Source: JBMYYR01 sp049609625 | GTDB lineage: Bacteria; Bacteroidota; Bacteroidia; Flavobacteriales; CAJXXR01 | Assembly: GCA_049609625.1 (NCBI GenBank) | Contig: JBMYYR010000008.1 | Coordinates: forward strand, 1-46,405 | Length of the DNA: 46,405 nt | Direction of reading: 5' to 3' | Part shown: positions 26,334-34,599 of the stretch, one piece after another | Layout: each line of letters begins with the position of its first letter | Numbering within the stretch: position 1 is the stretch's first letter | Position numbers and translations under genes: made by a program | The notes under the pieces: model-generated | What the model was told of the DNA's origin: nothing | What the model saw: only the letters and a program-made list of their open reading frames with translations | The model's database searches: none

Positions 26334-27002
26334 ATGAAAAAGCTAATTCTTTCGATTGCTGCAGTAGTAGCATTTGCTTTCACAACGGAAGCACAAACTA
26401 GAAAAGGAACAATTTTGTTAGGAGCAGGAAGCAACCTAACCGAAACCGCATGGACAGATCTTCAAATTACACCACGAGTTGGGTTTTTTGTACAAGATGG
26501 TGTTGCTATTGGAGCAATGGTTCGTTTTAATAACAGAAGTGAAGATTTTACTTCAACAGCAACAACAGGAACAGCAGATTACACACTTTCAGGATCAGAT
26601 ATGATGCTTGGTGCTTTTGTACGTTACTACGTGTCAAACAATGTTTTTGCTGAAGTTGAAATAGCTACTGAGTCTAACAAACAAGAAAGCTACGATTGGA
26701 TTACACCACCTAACAACCCTTTACCTCCTACAGCAAATATCCAACAAGTTTATGAAGAAACTGAATCTTCAACTAACTTTGGTCTTGGCTTGGGTTATAC
26801 CATTCCTTTCAAAGAGCATTTTGCTATTGAGCCTTTCGTAAAACTACAGTTCAAATCTGGCGATAAGACTTCATACAAAATAATTCAACAAAACAACCCA
26901 TCTAATCCATCTCAATATCCTCAAAATCAATATAAAGTTGTTGGAACAAAATTCGACGATACTAACTTCAACTTAGGTGTAAACTTTAGCTTGTTCTTCT
27001 AA
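26334..27002 (+). CDS. Small outer-membrane beta-barrel protein
   Basis: A clear signal peptide MKKLILSIAAVVAFAFTTEAQ is followed by ~200 residues with alternating strands: GAMVRFNNR, GAFVRYYVSNNVFAEVEI, GLGLGYTIPF, IEPFVKLQFKS, and a final FNLGVNFSLFF ending in phenylalanine, the C-terminal signal for BAM-mediated insertion. This resembles the OmpW/OprF-like 8-stranded barrels common in Bacteroidota. The function is unknown. It stands alone, 159 nt after the OstA-like gene, and ends at its own terminator. Confidence 0.88.
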   Translation: MKKLILSIAAVVAFAFTTEAQTRKGTILLGAGSNLTETAWTDLQITPRVGFFVQDGVAIGAMVRFNNRSEDFTSTATTGTADYTLSGSDMMLGAFVRYYVSNNVFAEVEIATESNKQESYDWITPPNNPLPPTANIQQVYEETESSTNFGLGLGYTIPFKEHFAIEPFVKLQFKSGDKTSYKIIQQNNPSNPSQYPQNQYKVVGTKFDDTNFNLGVNFSLFF

Positions 27003-27028
27003 GAAGAGTTAAACAAAACTTAACTAAT

Positions 27029-27058
27029 AAAAAAGGTGCTGTACACAGCACCTTTTTT
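27029..27058 (+). terminator. Rho-independent terminator after the beta-barrel gene
   Basis: Stem AAAAAAGGTGCT / AGCACCTTTTTT with a short GTACAC loop and a T tract, 26 nt after the stop. Confidence 0.92.
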
Positions 27059-27083
27059 TTGTGCCATATTATTTCTAAAACCC

Positions 27084-27113
27084 TTGTGGGAAACAAAAAA
27101 AATAGTATTTTTG
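27084..27113 (+). promoter_or_regulatory. Bacteroidota promoter for tRNA-Ser: TTG-N19-TATTTTTG
   Basis: TTG (27084-27086), a 19-nt spacer and TATTTTTG (27106-27113) match both consensus elements. The mature tRNA begins 10 nt after the -7 box, so the primary transcript has almost no leader. Confidence 0.8.
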
Positions 27114-27123
27114 CAGGGCTTTA

Positions 27124-27211
27124 GGAGAGTTGGCAGAGTGGTCGAATGCACTGGTCTTGAAAACCAGCGTACCGTAAGGTACCGGGGGTTCGAATCCCTC
27201 ACTCTCCGCCA
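27124..27211 (+). tRNA. tRNA-Ser (anticodon TGA)
   Basis: A class II tRNA: acceptor GGAGAGT pairs with ACTCTCC, discriminator G at 27208, and the CCA end is encoded (27209-27211). The anticodon stem CTGGT/ACCAG encloses loop CTTGAAA with TGA at 27158-27160, reading UCA and related serine codons. The long variable arm (CGTACCGTAAGGTACCG) is typical of tRNA-Ser. The T arm has GGTTCGAATCC. Confidence 0.97.
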
Positions 27212-27212
27212 C

Positions 27213-27250
27213 AAAAAAAACCTTATAATCATTGATTACGAGGTTTTTTT
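27213..27250 (+). terminator. Terminator after tRNA-Ser
   Basis: Imperfect hairpin AAAAAAAACCTTATAATCA / TGATTACGAGGTTTTTTT with a T run, one nucleotide after the CCA end. Confidence 0.8.
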
Positions 27251-27350
27251 GTGATTAATTTTTGGGCTCTATCTTGAATGTCAAGCATTAACTTAAAAAA
27301 AACAAAACTTCCATTCTGTTTTCACATTAGATTTTTGTTTCTTTGAGTTT

Positions 27351-27977
27351 ATGAACAGATTTATTGCTCAGTTACCTCGTTTTTTAAGAAAAATCTATGG
27401 TTCATTTTTGTGGCGAATGGAAGCCAAATCCAAAACCTTATTCCTGACCTTTGATGATGGCCCGCATCCAGAAATTACACCTTGGGTTTTGGATGTGCTT
27501 CATAAAGAGCAAATAAAAGCTGGCTTTTTTCTGATTGGCGATATGGTAAGAAAAAGCCCACGGCTCTTGAAACGTCTCCAAAACGAAGGCCATCAGATCG
27601 GCAATCATACCTACCATCATCTTTCGGCTTGGTCTACAAGACACAAAACCTATATTGAAAACGTGGCCTTATGCGATGCCGAATTTGAGTCGGAATGGTT
27701 TCGCCCGCCCTATGGAAAACTGACGCCGAAGAAAGCCAAAACGATTCAGGCAAGTGGCAAAACCATTGTGATGTGGGATGTGCTTAGTGGCGATTTTGAC
27801 CCTAAACTTTCAGGCGAAGATTGTCTGGATTTACTAAAGAAACACAGTCGGAATGGCTCGATAATCGTCTTTCATGACTCCGAAAAAGCCGAAAAAAATC
27901 TTAGATTTGCGCTACCAAAATACATCACTTGGGCAAAAGAACAAGGTTTTGATTTTGGAAGCTTAGAAAAGTCCTAA
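27351..27977 (+). CDS. Polysaccharide deacetylase (NodB/CE4) family protein
   Basis: This is a CE4 metal-dependent deacetylase acting on N-acetyl or O-acetyl groups of cell-wall or other polysaccharides. Motif 1 TFDDGPHPE carries the catalytic and metal Asp35-Asp36; motif 2 NHTYHH carries His86 and His90; motif 3 is RPPYGK (118-123); WDVLSGDFDP and FHDS complete the NodB fold. At 208 residues it is a minimal domain with no clear signal peptide, only an amphipathic N-terminus. It lies 20 nt before anmK, which suggests a shared role in cell-wall turnover. Confidence 0.93.
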   Translation: MNRFIAQLPRFLRKIYGSFLWRMEAKSKTLFLTFDDGPHPEITPWVLDVLHKEQIKAGFFLIGDMVRKSPRLLKRLQNEGHQIGNHTYHHLSAWSTRHKTYIENVALCDAEFESEWFRPPYGKLTPKKAKTIQASGKTIVMWDVLSGDFDPKLSGEDCLDLLKKHSRNGSIIVFHDSEKAEKNLRFALPKYITWAKEQGFDFGSLEKS

Positions 27978-27996
27978 TGTTTTAATTTTCAATAAA

Positions 27997-29085
27997 ATGC
28001 AAGTTGTTCTTGATCAAAAACACATTTTAGGTATCATGTCGGGGACGTCCTGCGATGGTTTGGATTTGTGTTTGGCAAGTTTTTCGAAAACAACATCAGG
28101 TTTTAATTACAACATCCAACAACATCATTTTTTTCCTTATTCTAAAACTTGGATACAAAAGCTAAAAACCGCACGCCAACAAACCGGAGAGCAAGTCAAG
28201 ATTTTAGAAAGTGAATTTACGGATTTACAGATTGATTGCATTAAGCAATTCGAAAAATTATATCCTGATAATCAAATAGATATAATTTCTACACATGGAC
28301 ATACGGTTTTCCATCAGCCCGCTTTGGGTTTCACTTTTCAGATGACCTTTGGCAATCGGATAGCTCAAAAAACCAACAAAATTTGCGTGTCTAATTTCCG
28401 AGATCAAGATGTGTTTCTTGGCGGACAAGGTGCGCCCTTGGTTCCGATTGGCGATTTGCATTTATTTTCCGACTACGAGGTCTGTCTCAATTTGGGTGGC
28501 TTTGCCAATGTATCTTTTAATGCGTGTTTTCAGGACACCAACAAACGTTTGGCTTTTGATGTTTGTCCGTTTAATATCTTGCTCAATACCATTATTGCCG
28601 ATTTAGGATTAGATTATGATAACAACGGTGCCTTAGCTTCGGAAGGTAAAATTGATGAATCTTTACTGAATGAGCTCAATCAATTAGCTTATTATCAGAA
28701 AGATGCGCCAAAAAGTTTGTCGGTTGAAGATTTAGATATTTATTATAAACTCTTAAACAAAAACAGCTCCAGCATTAAAACAAAACTATGTACTTTTGTG
28801 GAGCATTTTGCTGAGCAAATAGCACAGATTTTAGAAGATAAATCGACTGTTTTGATTACGGGAGGCGGCGCCTATCATCAGTTTTTTATTCATCGGCTGA
28901 AAGCCAAAACCAATTGTAAGATTGAAATTCCGAAGCCTGAATTGATAGAATTTAAAGAAGCTTTAATTTTCGGATTTTTAGGTTTTTTAAGACTCCATAA
29001 TCAACCAAATGTATTATCTTCGGTAACTGGTTCAAAACAAGATCATTCCAGTGGAGATGTCCACTATCCAGCACAAAATTTATGA
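27997..29085 (+). CDS. anmK: Anhydro-N-acetylmuramic acid kinase
   Basis: AnmK opens the 1,6-anhydro ring and phosphorylates anhMurNAc recovered from peptidoglycan, giving MurNAc-6-phosphate. The 362-residue protein has the N-terminal ATPase motif ILGIMSGTSCDGLDL, the aspartate/histidine region STHGHTVFHQP, the QGAPLVPIGD loop and the ITGGGAYHQF motif. Its last 4 nt overlap the ABC ATPase gene. Confidence 0.95.
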   Translation: MQVVLDQKHILGIMSGTSCDGLDLCLASFSKTTSGFNYNIQQHHFFPYSKTWIQKLKTARQQTGEQVKILESEFTDLQIDCIKQFEKLYPDNQIDIISTHGHTVFHQPALGFTFQMTFGNRIAQKTNKICVSNFRDQDVFLGGQGAPLVPIGDLHLFSDYEVCLNLGGFANVSFNACFQDTNKRLAFDVCPFNILLNTIIADLGLDYDNNGALASEGKIDESLLNELNQLAYYQKDAPKSLSVEDLDIYYKLLNKNSSSIKTKLCTFVEHFAEQIAQILEDKSTVLITGGGAYHQFFIHRLKAKTNCKIEIPKPELIEFKEALIFGFLGFLRLHNQPNVLSSVTGSKQDHSSGDVHYPAQNL

Positions 29086-29993
29086 TAGAAGTAAACAAGT
29101 TAACTAAATCCTACGGCGATTTTACGGCACTCAACAACTTTTCCATTTCTATTCCGAAAGGAAGTATTTATGGTATTTTGGGGCCAAATGGCGCAGGAAA
29201 AACCACATTTTTAAGAATCCTCAACCAAATAATGCCCCCAACATCGGGTGGCATCACTTGGGATGGCGAAACGCTCAACCGAGATCACCTCGTTAAAATC
29301 GGCTATTTGCCCGAAGAGCGTGGATTGTATAAAGAAATGAAAGTGGACGACCAGCTGATTTATTTGGCGCAACTCCGCGGGCTTACGGCAGCAGACGCCA
29401 AAGAAAAAATGAATTTTTGGTTCGATAGATTGAATGTTGAAGGCTGGGGCGGAAAAAAATTACGGGATTTATCGAAAGGAATGGCGCAGAAAATTCAATT
29501 TGTGTCTACAGTGCTCCACGACCCTGAATTATTAATTTTGGATGAACCGTTTTCTGGTTTCGATCCGATAAATGCCAATTTGATTCGCGACGAAATCATC
29601 CGACTAAATAAAGAAGGAGCAACGGTTCTTTTTTCAACACACAGAATGGAATCTGTCGAAGATTTGTGTTCTAATATCTGTTTGATTCATCAATCGAACA
29701 AAATTTTGGATGGAAACAAACAAGAGGTTAAAAATCAGTTTAGAACCAAAGAATACGTTTTAGAAGTCTCGCATCCAGAACCTTTGCGTTTTGACGAACC
29801 TATTGAACTTATTTCGCTTGAAGAAAAAGATAATATTCAGCGTTATCACTTGGGTTTAAAGGCACTCGAATCGCCTTTTGAGCTTTTAAAAACTCTTCCA
29901 GAATCCATTGATTTCTACGGGTTTAGAGAAAATATTCCCAGTATGAACGACATCTTTATCAACGCCATTCAACAAACGCAAAACCATGAGTAA
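29082..29993 (+). CDS. ABC transporter ATP-binding protein (NatA-like)
   Basis: This is the ATPase of an ABC-2 type exporter. Walker A GPNGAGKTT is at 34-42, the signature is LSKGMAQKIQ (LSKGM in place of LSGGQ, seen in NatA-type ATPases), and Walker B is LLILDEP with a SGFDP D-loop. The C-terminal ~80 residues form the DUF4162-like tail of this subfamily. It overlaps the permease gene by 8 nt, so the two are certainly partners. The substrate is not evident; Na+ export is only an analogy. Confidence 0.93.
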   Translation: MIEVNKLTKSYGDFTALNNFSISIPKGSIYGILGPNGAGKTTFLRILNQIMPPTSGGITWDGETLNRDHLVKIGYLPEERGLYKEMKVDDQLIYLAQLRGLTAADAKEKMNFWFDRLNVEGWGGKKLRDLSKGMAQKIQFVSTVLHDPELLILDEPFSGFDPINANLIRDEIIRLNKEGATVLFSTHRMESVEDLCSNICLIHQSNKILDGNKQEVKNQFRTKEYVLEVSHPEPLRFDEPIELISLEEKDNIQRYHLGLKALESPFELLKTLPESIDFYGFRENIPSMNDIFINAIQQTQNHE

Positions 29994-31308
29994 ACTCGGC
30001 ATAATTATCAAACGAGAGTATCTAAACAAGGTTCAGAAAAAATCCTTCCTGATACTCACCATTTTAACGCCCATTTTGATTTTGGCTTTGGGCGGATTGA
30101 TTGCCTATTTGAGTATGGCAAACAAATCTGATCAAGAAATTTTGTATGTCTATGACCAAAGTGGTTATTTTTCGGAAGCAGACTTTGAAGACACCAAACG
30201 ATTTGATTTTCAATATCTTAATGACATAGAAGGTTTGCAACCAACCGAGTATATTGAAGGAAAACCAGCACATGGTTTACTTATTATCCCAAAAAACAAG
30301 CGCAATAATCTGAATGATTTGGGAAAAACCATCAAAATTTACTCTGATCAAAGTCCGAATCTCGAGGGACTTAGCTATATTTCTTCGGTTTTGGAAAAGC
30401 GATTTTCGAGAATCAAAATGGAGCATTTCAACATCGACCCCAACGTTTTGGAACAAACCAAAGTGCGTGTTGACATCAATTATGTATCCTCAAAACATGA
30501 AGAAAAAGACGAAACGTATACCAATATCAGAGTTGGTATTGGCTTCATTCTGAGTGTAATACTCTATATGTTCATCTTTATGTATGGCGCACAAGTGATG
30601 CGTTCGGTGTTGGAAGAAAAAACAACGCGGGTTATTGAAGTGGTGATTTCGAGTGTGCAACCTTTTCAGTTGATGTTCGGAAAAATTATTTCTACCGTTT
30701 TGGTGGTCGTTACTCAACTTGGCATCTGGGGCATCATTATGTTTTTGGCCTACCTCTTTCTGCCAAGTCCAGATGTTGAAACCATGACTTCTGGCGCAGG
30801 TACAAGTATCAGCGAAGATAAACTTCAAGAGATTATGAATAGCGACTTTGTGTTAGACATTTTTTATGCCTTCCAAACAGTCGATTTTACAAATATAGTT
30901 GTTGCCTACGTGCTGTATTTTGCTTTGGGTTATTTGCTTTACAGCTCTTTGTTTGCCGCTATTGGCGCCGCTTCCGATTCCGAAACCGACTCGCAACAAT
31001 TTATGTTACCCGTAAGTTTACCGCTGGTTTTAGCACTTTATGTAGGTATGATTGGACTAAAAGACAATCCAGACGGACCAGTTGGTATGTTTATGTCGAT
31101 GTTTCCGCTGACTTCTCCAGTTACGATGATGTTTCGGATTCCGTTTGGCGTGCCGCTTTGGCAGCAAGTGTTGTCCTTAGCTATTTTGGCAGTAACCATA
31201 ATTTTTATCATCAAAATAGCTTCAAAAATCTATCAAGTTGGTTTGTTGCATTTCGGAAAAAAGGCCTCCTACAAAGACCTTTGGAAATGGATTAGACAAA
31301 AAGATTAA
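29986..31308 (+). CDS. ABC-2 type exporter permease (NatB-like)
   Basis: The 440-residue membrane protein has one N-terminal helix (~20-42), a large extracytoplasmic domain (~45-180) and about five C-terminal helices. The sequence MRSVLEEKTTRVIEVVISS is the hallmark coupling segment of NatB/ABC-2 permeases. It forms the channel for the ATPase encoded just upstream. Confidence 0.92.
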   Translation: MSKLGIIIKREYLNKVQKKSFLILTILTPILILALGGLIAYLSMANKSDQEILYVYDQSGYFSEADFEDTKRFDFQYLNDIEGLQPTEYIEGKPAHGLLIIPKNKRNNLNDLGKTIKIYSDQSPNLEGLSYISSVLEKRFSRIKMEHFNIDPNVLEQTKVRVDINYVSSKHEEKDETYTNIRVGIGFILSVILYMFIFMYGAQVMRSVLEEKTTRVIEVVISSVQPFQLMFGKIISTVLVVVTQLGIWGIIMFLAYLFLPSPDVETMTSGAGTSISEDKLQEIMNSDFVLDIFYAFQTVDFTNIVVAYVLYFALGYLLYSSLFAAIGAASDSETDSQQFMLPVSLPLVLALYVGMIGLKDNPDGPVGMFMSMFPLTSPVTMMFRIPFGVPLWQQVLSLAILAVTIIFIIKIASKIYQVGLLHFGKKASYKDLWKWIRQKD

Positions 31309-31330
31309 GCTTTAGTTTTAGGTTGGTTTT

Positions 31331-32047
31331 ATGTATAAAATTCTCAAACGATATTCGATTCAATTTTCTGATTATCAGGTTGTTGTTTCCGAGAAAAAGA
31401 TACGTACTGTTCGTTTAAAATTTAAGTCGGCAGAGGCTTATTTTACACTTTCTGTTCCCAAAGGCATGGAAAAAGCTGAGTACATCAAATTTTTAGAAGC
31501 CAATATAGATTGGATGCATATAGCGTGGAAGAAAAGCATCGAAACTAAAGCTAAAAAACTAAGCTACGCTGATGGAGAATTGCATCCTTTTTTTGGAGAG
31601 CAGTATCCGCTGAAATACATTGAAGACGAAGCGCGTTATGCGGCTAATTTTGAAAATAATACCCTAGTTTTGCAAGGGCCAAAATCGGCTACAGCTGAAG
31701 AAAAAGAACGTATTATGGATTGGTTTCTGAAAAACAGATTGCATCAAGAACTTAGACCGATGTTTTCTAAATGGGAAGCCATTATTGGTAAACAGGCCAG
31801 CCGCATTACGGTTCGGAAGATGAAAACCAAATGGGGTTCTTGCAACATCCGAAGTCGACGGATTACCATTAATTCGGAACTAGCAAAACAGAAAAAAGAG
31901 CATATAGAACACGTGGTGGTTCACGAATTGGCGCATCTGATTGAAGCCAATCACAGTCCCGCATTTTATGCGCTATTAGATAAATTTCAACCTGGTTGGC
32001 AGACACTCCATAAGGCAATTCAGGCCCATGGAATATCTTGCCATTAG
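31331..32047 (+). CDS. YgjP/SprT-like zinc metallopeptidase
   Basis: A DUF45/YgjP family protein of 238 residues. The zinc motif HELAH (198-202) is followed by EANHSPAFYALL, whose histidine is the likely third ligand, and a preceding KMKTKWGSCNIRSRRITIN segment is diagnostic of the family. The role is poorly known; relatives are cytosolic metal-dependent hydrolases. Its 3' end runs beyond the first possible start of the next gene but not past the start I favour. Confidence 0.9.
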   Translation: MYKILKRYSIQFSDYQVVVSEKKIRTVRLKFKSAEAYFTLSVPKGMEKAEYIKFLEANIDWMHIAWKKSIETKAKKLSYADGELHPFFGEQYPLKYIEDEARYAANFENNTLVLQGPKSATAEEKERIMDWFLKNRLHQELRPMFSKWEAIIGKQASRITVRKMKTKWGSCNIRSRRITINSELAKQKKEHIEHVVVHELAHLIEANHSPAFYALLDKFQPGWQTLHKAIQAHGISCH

Positions 32048-32066
32048 GTCAAAAACTAAAGAAGAA

Positions 32067-33221
32067 ATGACAGATTACACGATGCTCGCCCAGACGTTTT
32101 ATGGTATGGAAGAGGTGTTGGCAGAAGAGCTAAAAACCTTAGGTGCACGCCAAGTGAAACCTTACAATCGGGCGGTAAGTTTTAAGGGCGATTTAGGTTT
32201 TATGTATAAAGCCAATTTCAAATTGCACACGGCACTCAATATTATGTTTCCGGTGGAAACGTTTATGTTTTATAATGAAGATAAATTCTACAAAAAAGTA
32301 AAACAAATTGAATGGGAAAACCATTTTGGAATCGATAAAACTATTAGAGTTCAGGCTGTTACCAACAATTCTAGTTTAAGTCATTCGCATTACGCGGCTT
32401 TGCTCTGTAAAGATGCTATTGTCGATCGGTTTAAAGAAAATAATGACGGCGAACGCCCAGATGTTGATGTCAAATCACCTGATATTTCGATATTTTTATA
32501 CATCGATGGTGAAAAAGCAACGCTTTACCTCAATTCTTCCGGTGCGCCTTTGTTTAAGCGAGGTTACCGAACAGAACGCCATGAAGCACCTATAAATGAA
32601 GTACTTGCAGCTGGAATTTTAAAAATTGCAGGTTGGCCCAAAGCTCAAGATTTTTGGGATCCGATGTGTGGTTCGGGAACTTTTGTGGTAGAAGCTATGC
32701 TGATGGCAAAACAGATTCCTGCCAACATCCGACGGAAAGAATTTGCGTTTATGCATTGGAATAATTTTGATGAAGCACTTTGGGAAAAAATCAAAGAAGT
32801 GTCGATCAATAAAATCAAACCTTATGATTACGATTTCTATGCCAGCGACATTGATATTAATTCGGTAAAGCAGACTAAAATTCATTTAGAAAACGTCGAT
32901 TTGGATGATATGCTAGAGCTCAAACAAGCTGATTTCCTTCAAGCTCAACACCTCAAAAGACCACGATTTATTGTCGCCAATCCACCTTATGACAAGCGAA
33001 TAAAATCGAATTTACCCGATTTATTTGGAAAAATAGGTTCCATTCTAAAACATCAATACGCTGGTTCTGAGGCTTGGTTTATTGCGCCAAGCGGAACGAT
33101 AAGACAATACATCGGACTAAAAACAGCCAAACGGAGAAAACTATTTCAAGGTAAAATTGAGTGCGATTTGGTGGGCTACACCATGTATCAAGGCTCTAAA
33201 AAAACTAAAAATCAAAACTAA
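32067..33221 (+). CDS. THUMP-domain class I SAM-dependent RNA methyltransferase (RlmL N-domain family)
   Basis: The protein begins TMLAQTFYGMEEVLAEEL, the typical start of the Bacteroidota RlmL/YcbY-like methyltransferases. A THUMP RNA-binding domain (~50-150) is followed by a Rossmann methyltransferase with WDPMCGSGTF (SAM loop) and the catalytic IVANPPYDKR motif, which indicates guanine-N2 or adenine-N6 methylation. RlmL makes m2G in 23S rRNA; the exact target here is inferred. I prefer the ATG at 32067, preceded by AAAGAAGAA, over one 39 nt upstream that would overlap the previous gene. Confidence 0.88.
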   Translation: MTDYTMLAQTFYGMEEVLAEELKTLGARQVKPYNRAVSFKGDLGFMYKANFKLHTALNIMFPVETFMFYNEDKFYKKVKQIEWENHFGIDKTIRVQAVTNNSSLSHSHYAALLCKDAIVDRFKENNDGERPDVDVKSPDISIFLYIDGEKATLYLNSSGAPLFKRGYRTERHEAPINEVLAAGILKIAGWPKAQDFWDPMCGSGTFVVEAMLMAKQIPANIRRKEFAFMHWNNFDEALWEKIKEVSINKIKPYDYDFYASDIDINSVKQTKIHLENVDLDDMLELKQADFLQAQHLKRPRFIVANPPYDKRIKSNLPDLFGKIGSILKHQYAGSEAWFIAPSGTIRQYIGLKTAKRRKLFQGKIECDLVGYTMYQGSKKTKNQN

Positions 33222-33230
33222 CATCCACCA

Positions 33231-34592
33231 ATGAAAGCATCTATACCTCAAGGCACTAGAGATTTTTCTCCGCTCGAAATGAAACGGAGAACCTATATGT
33301 TTTCGGTGCTCAAAAAAGCATTCAGACTGTATGGTTTCGATCAAATAGAAACGCCTTCTTTCGAAAACGCTTCCACACTTTTAGGAAAATATGGCGATGA
33401 AGGCGATCGTCTGATTTTCAAGATTTTGAACAATGGCGATTTTCTAAAAAAAGCAGATCAGCAGTTTTTAGACGAAAAAAACAGTAAAAAACTCACCAAA
33501 CAAATTTGCGATAGAGCTTTGCGGTATGACCTCACCGTGCCTTTTGCTCGTTATGTGGTTCAGCACCGCAATGACATTACCATGCCTTTCAAACGTTTTC
33601 AAATTCAGAATGTTTGGCGTGCCGACAGGCCACAAAAAGGACGTTATCGAGAATTTTATCAATGCGATGCCGATGTGATTGGCTCAACGGCTTTGCAGCA
33701 CGAAGTTGAACTCATTCAATTATACGATGCTGTTTTTTCTGAGTTTAATTTACTGACAGTCATCAAGATAAATAACAGAAAAGTGTTGTCGGCAATAGCT
33801 GAACTAGCTAATATTTCTGATCGATTGACTGAATTTACGGTCATTCTCGATAAATTAGATAAAATCGGGAAATCGGGCGTAGTCGAACAATTGAACAAAA
33901 ATGAGTTTCCAACATTTGCTATTCAATACATCGAAAAATTCTTGGATTTAGAAGGCGATAATGCCACAATGCTTTCGGCTTTGTCAACATTAATTTCCGA
34001 CTCTGAAATCGGGAAAAAAGGACTCGAAGAATTACAAGAAGTCGTTAGTCAGGTGGAGAAATTTGGTTTAGATTCAGCCAAACTTCAGCTTGATTTTACC
34101 TTAGCTAGAGGTTTGGATTATTACACCGGAACCATTCTCGAAGTCTTGAGTTTGGAATATGAATTAGGTTCAATTGGTGGTGGCGGCCGCTATGATGACC
34201 TGACATCCATGTTCGGACAAAAAGAGTTGTCTGGCGTTGGGATTTCTTTTGGGTTTGATCGTATTTATTTGATTATGAATGAGTTAAATAAATTCCCTGA
34301 TTTACAAGAAGCTTCTGTGCAGTTGTGTTTTATGAACTTCGGAACAGAAGAAGCTCAAAAAGCCATGGGCTATCTGAAACACTTGCGAAAAGCAAATATT
34401 TCGGCGGAATTGTATCCAAAATCCATCAAAATGAATAAGCAGATGAAGTACGCCAATCAGAAACAGATTCCTTATGTTGCCCTTTTGGGAGAAGACGAGA
34501 TGGCGGAAAATAAAATTTTAGTAAAACACATGGAAAGCGGTACTCAAGACCTGTTGAGTATCGAGCAACTTATCGAAAAATTGGCAAACTAG
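33231..34592 (+). CDS. hisS: Histidyl-tRNA synthetase
   Basis: A class II synthetase charging tRNA-His, 453 residues. It has the IPQGTRDFSP start, motif 2 VWRADRPQKGRYREFYQCDAD, the histidine-specific loops ARGLDYYTG and SIGGGGRYDDL, motif 3 GVGISFGFDRI and a C-terminal anticodon-binding domain (~365-450). It lies 9 nt after the methyltransferase gene and 7 nt before hutH. Confidence 0.97.
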   Translation: MKASIPQGTRDFSPLEMKRRTYMFSVLKKAFRLYGFDQIETPSFENASTLLGKYGDEGDRLIFKILNNGDFLKKADQQFLDEKNSKKLTKQICDRALRYDLTVPFARYVVQHRNDITMPFKRFQIQNVWRADRPQKGRYREFYQCDADVIGSTALQHEVELIQLYDAVFSEFNLLTVIKINNRKVLSAIAELANISDRLTEFTVILDKLDKIGKSGVVEQLNKNEFPTFAIQYIEKFLDLEGDNATMLSALSTLISDSEIGKKGLEELQEVVSQVEKFGLDSAKLQLDFTLARGLDYYTGTILEVLSLEYELGSIGGGGRYDDLTSMFGQKELSGVGISFGFDRIYLIMNELNKFPDLQEASVQLCFMNFGTEEAQKAMGYLKHLRKANISAELYPKSIKMNKQMKYANQKQIPYVALLGEDEMAENKILVKHMESGTQDLLSIEQLIEKLAN

Positions 34593-34599
34593 ATATATT

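Noticed and set aside
30490..30828. A 112-codon - strand frame inside the ABC permease
   Set aside because: Rich in His, Asn and Cys with no hydrophobic or domain pattern; an antisense shadow.
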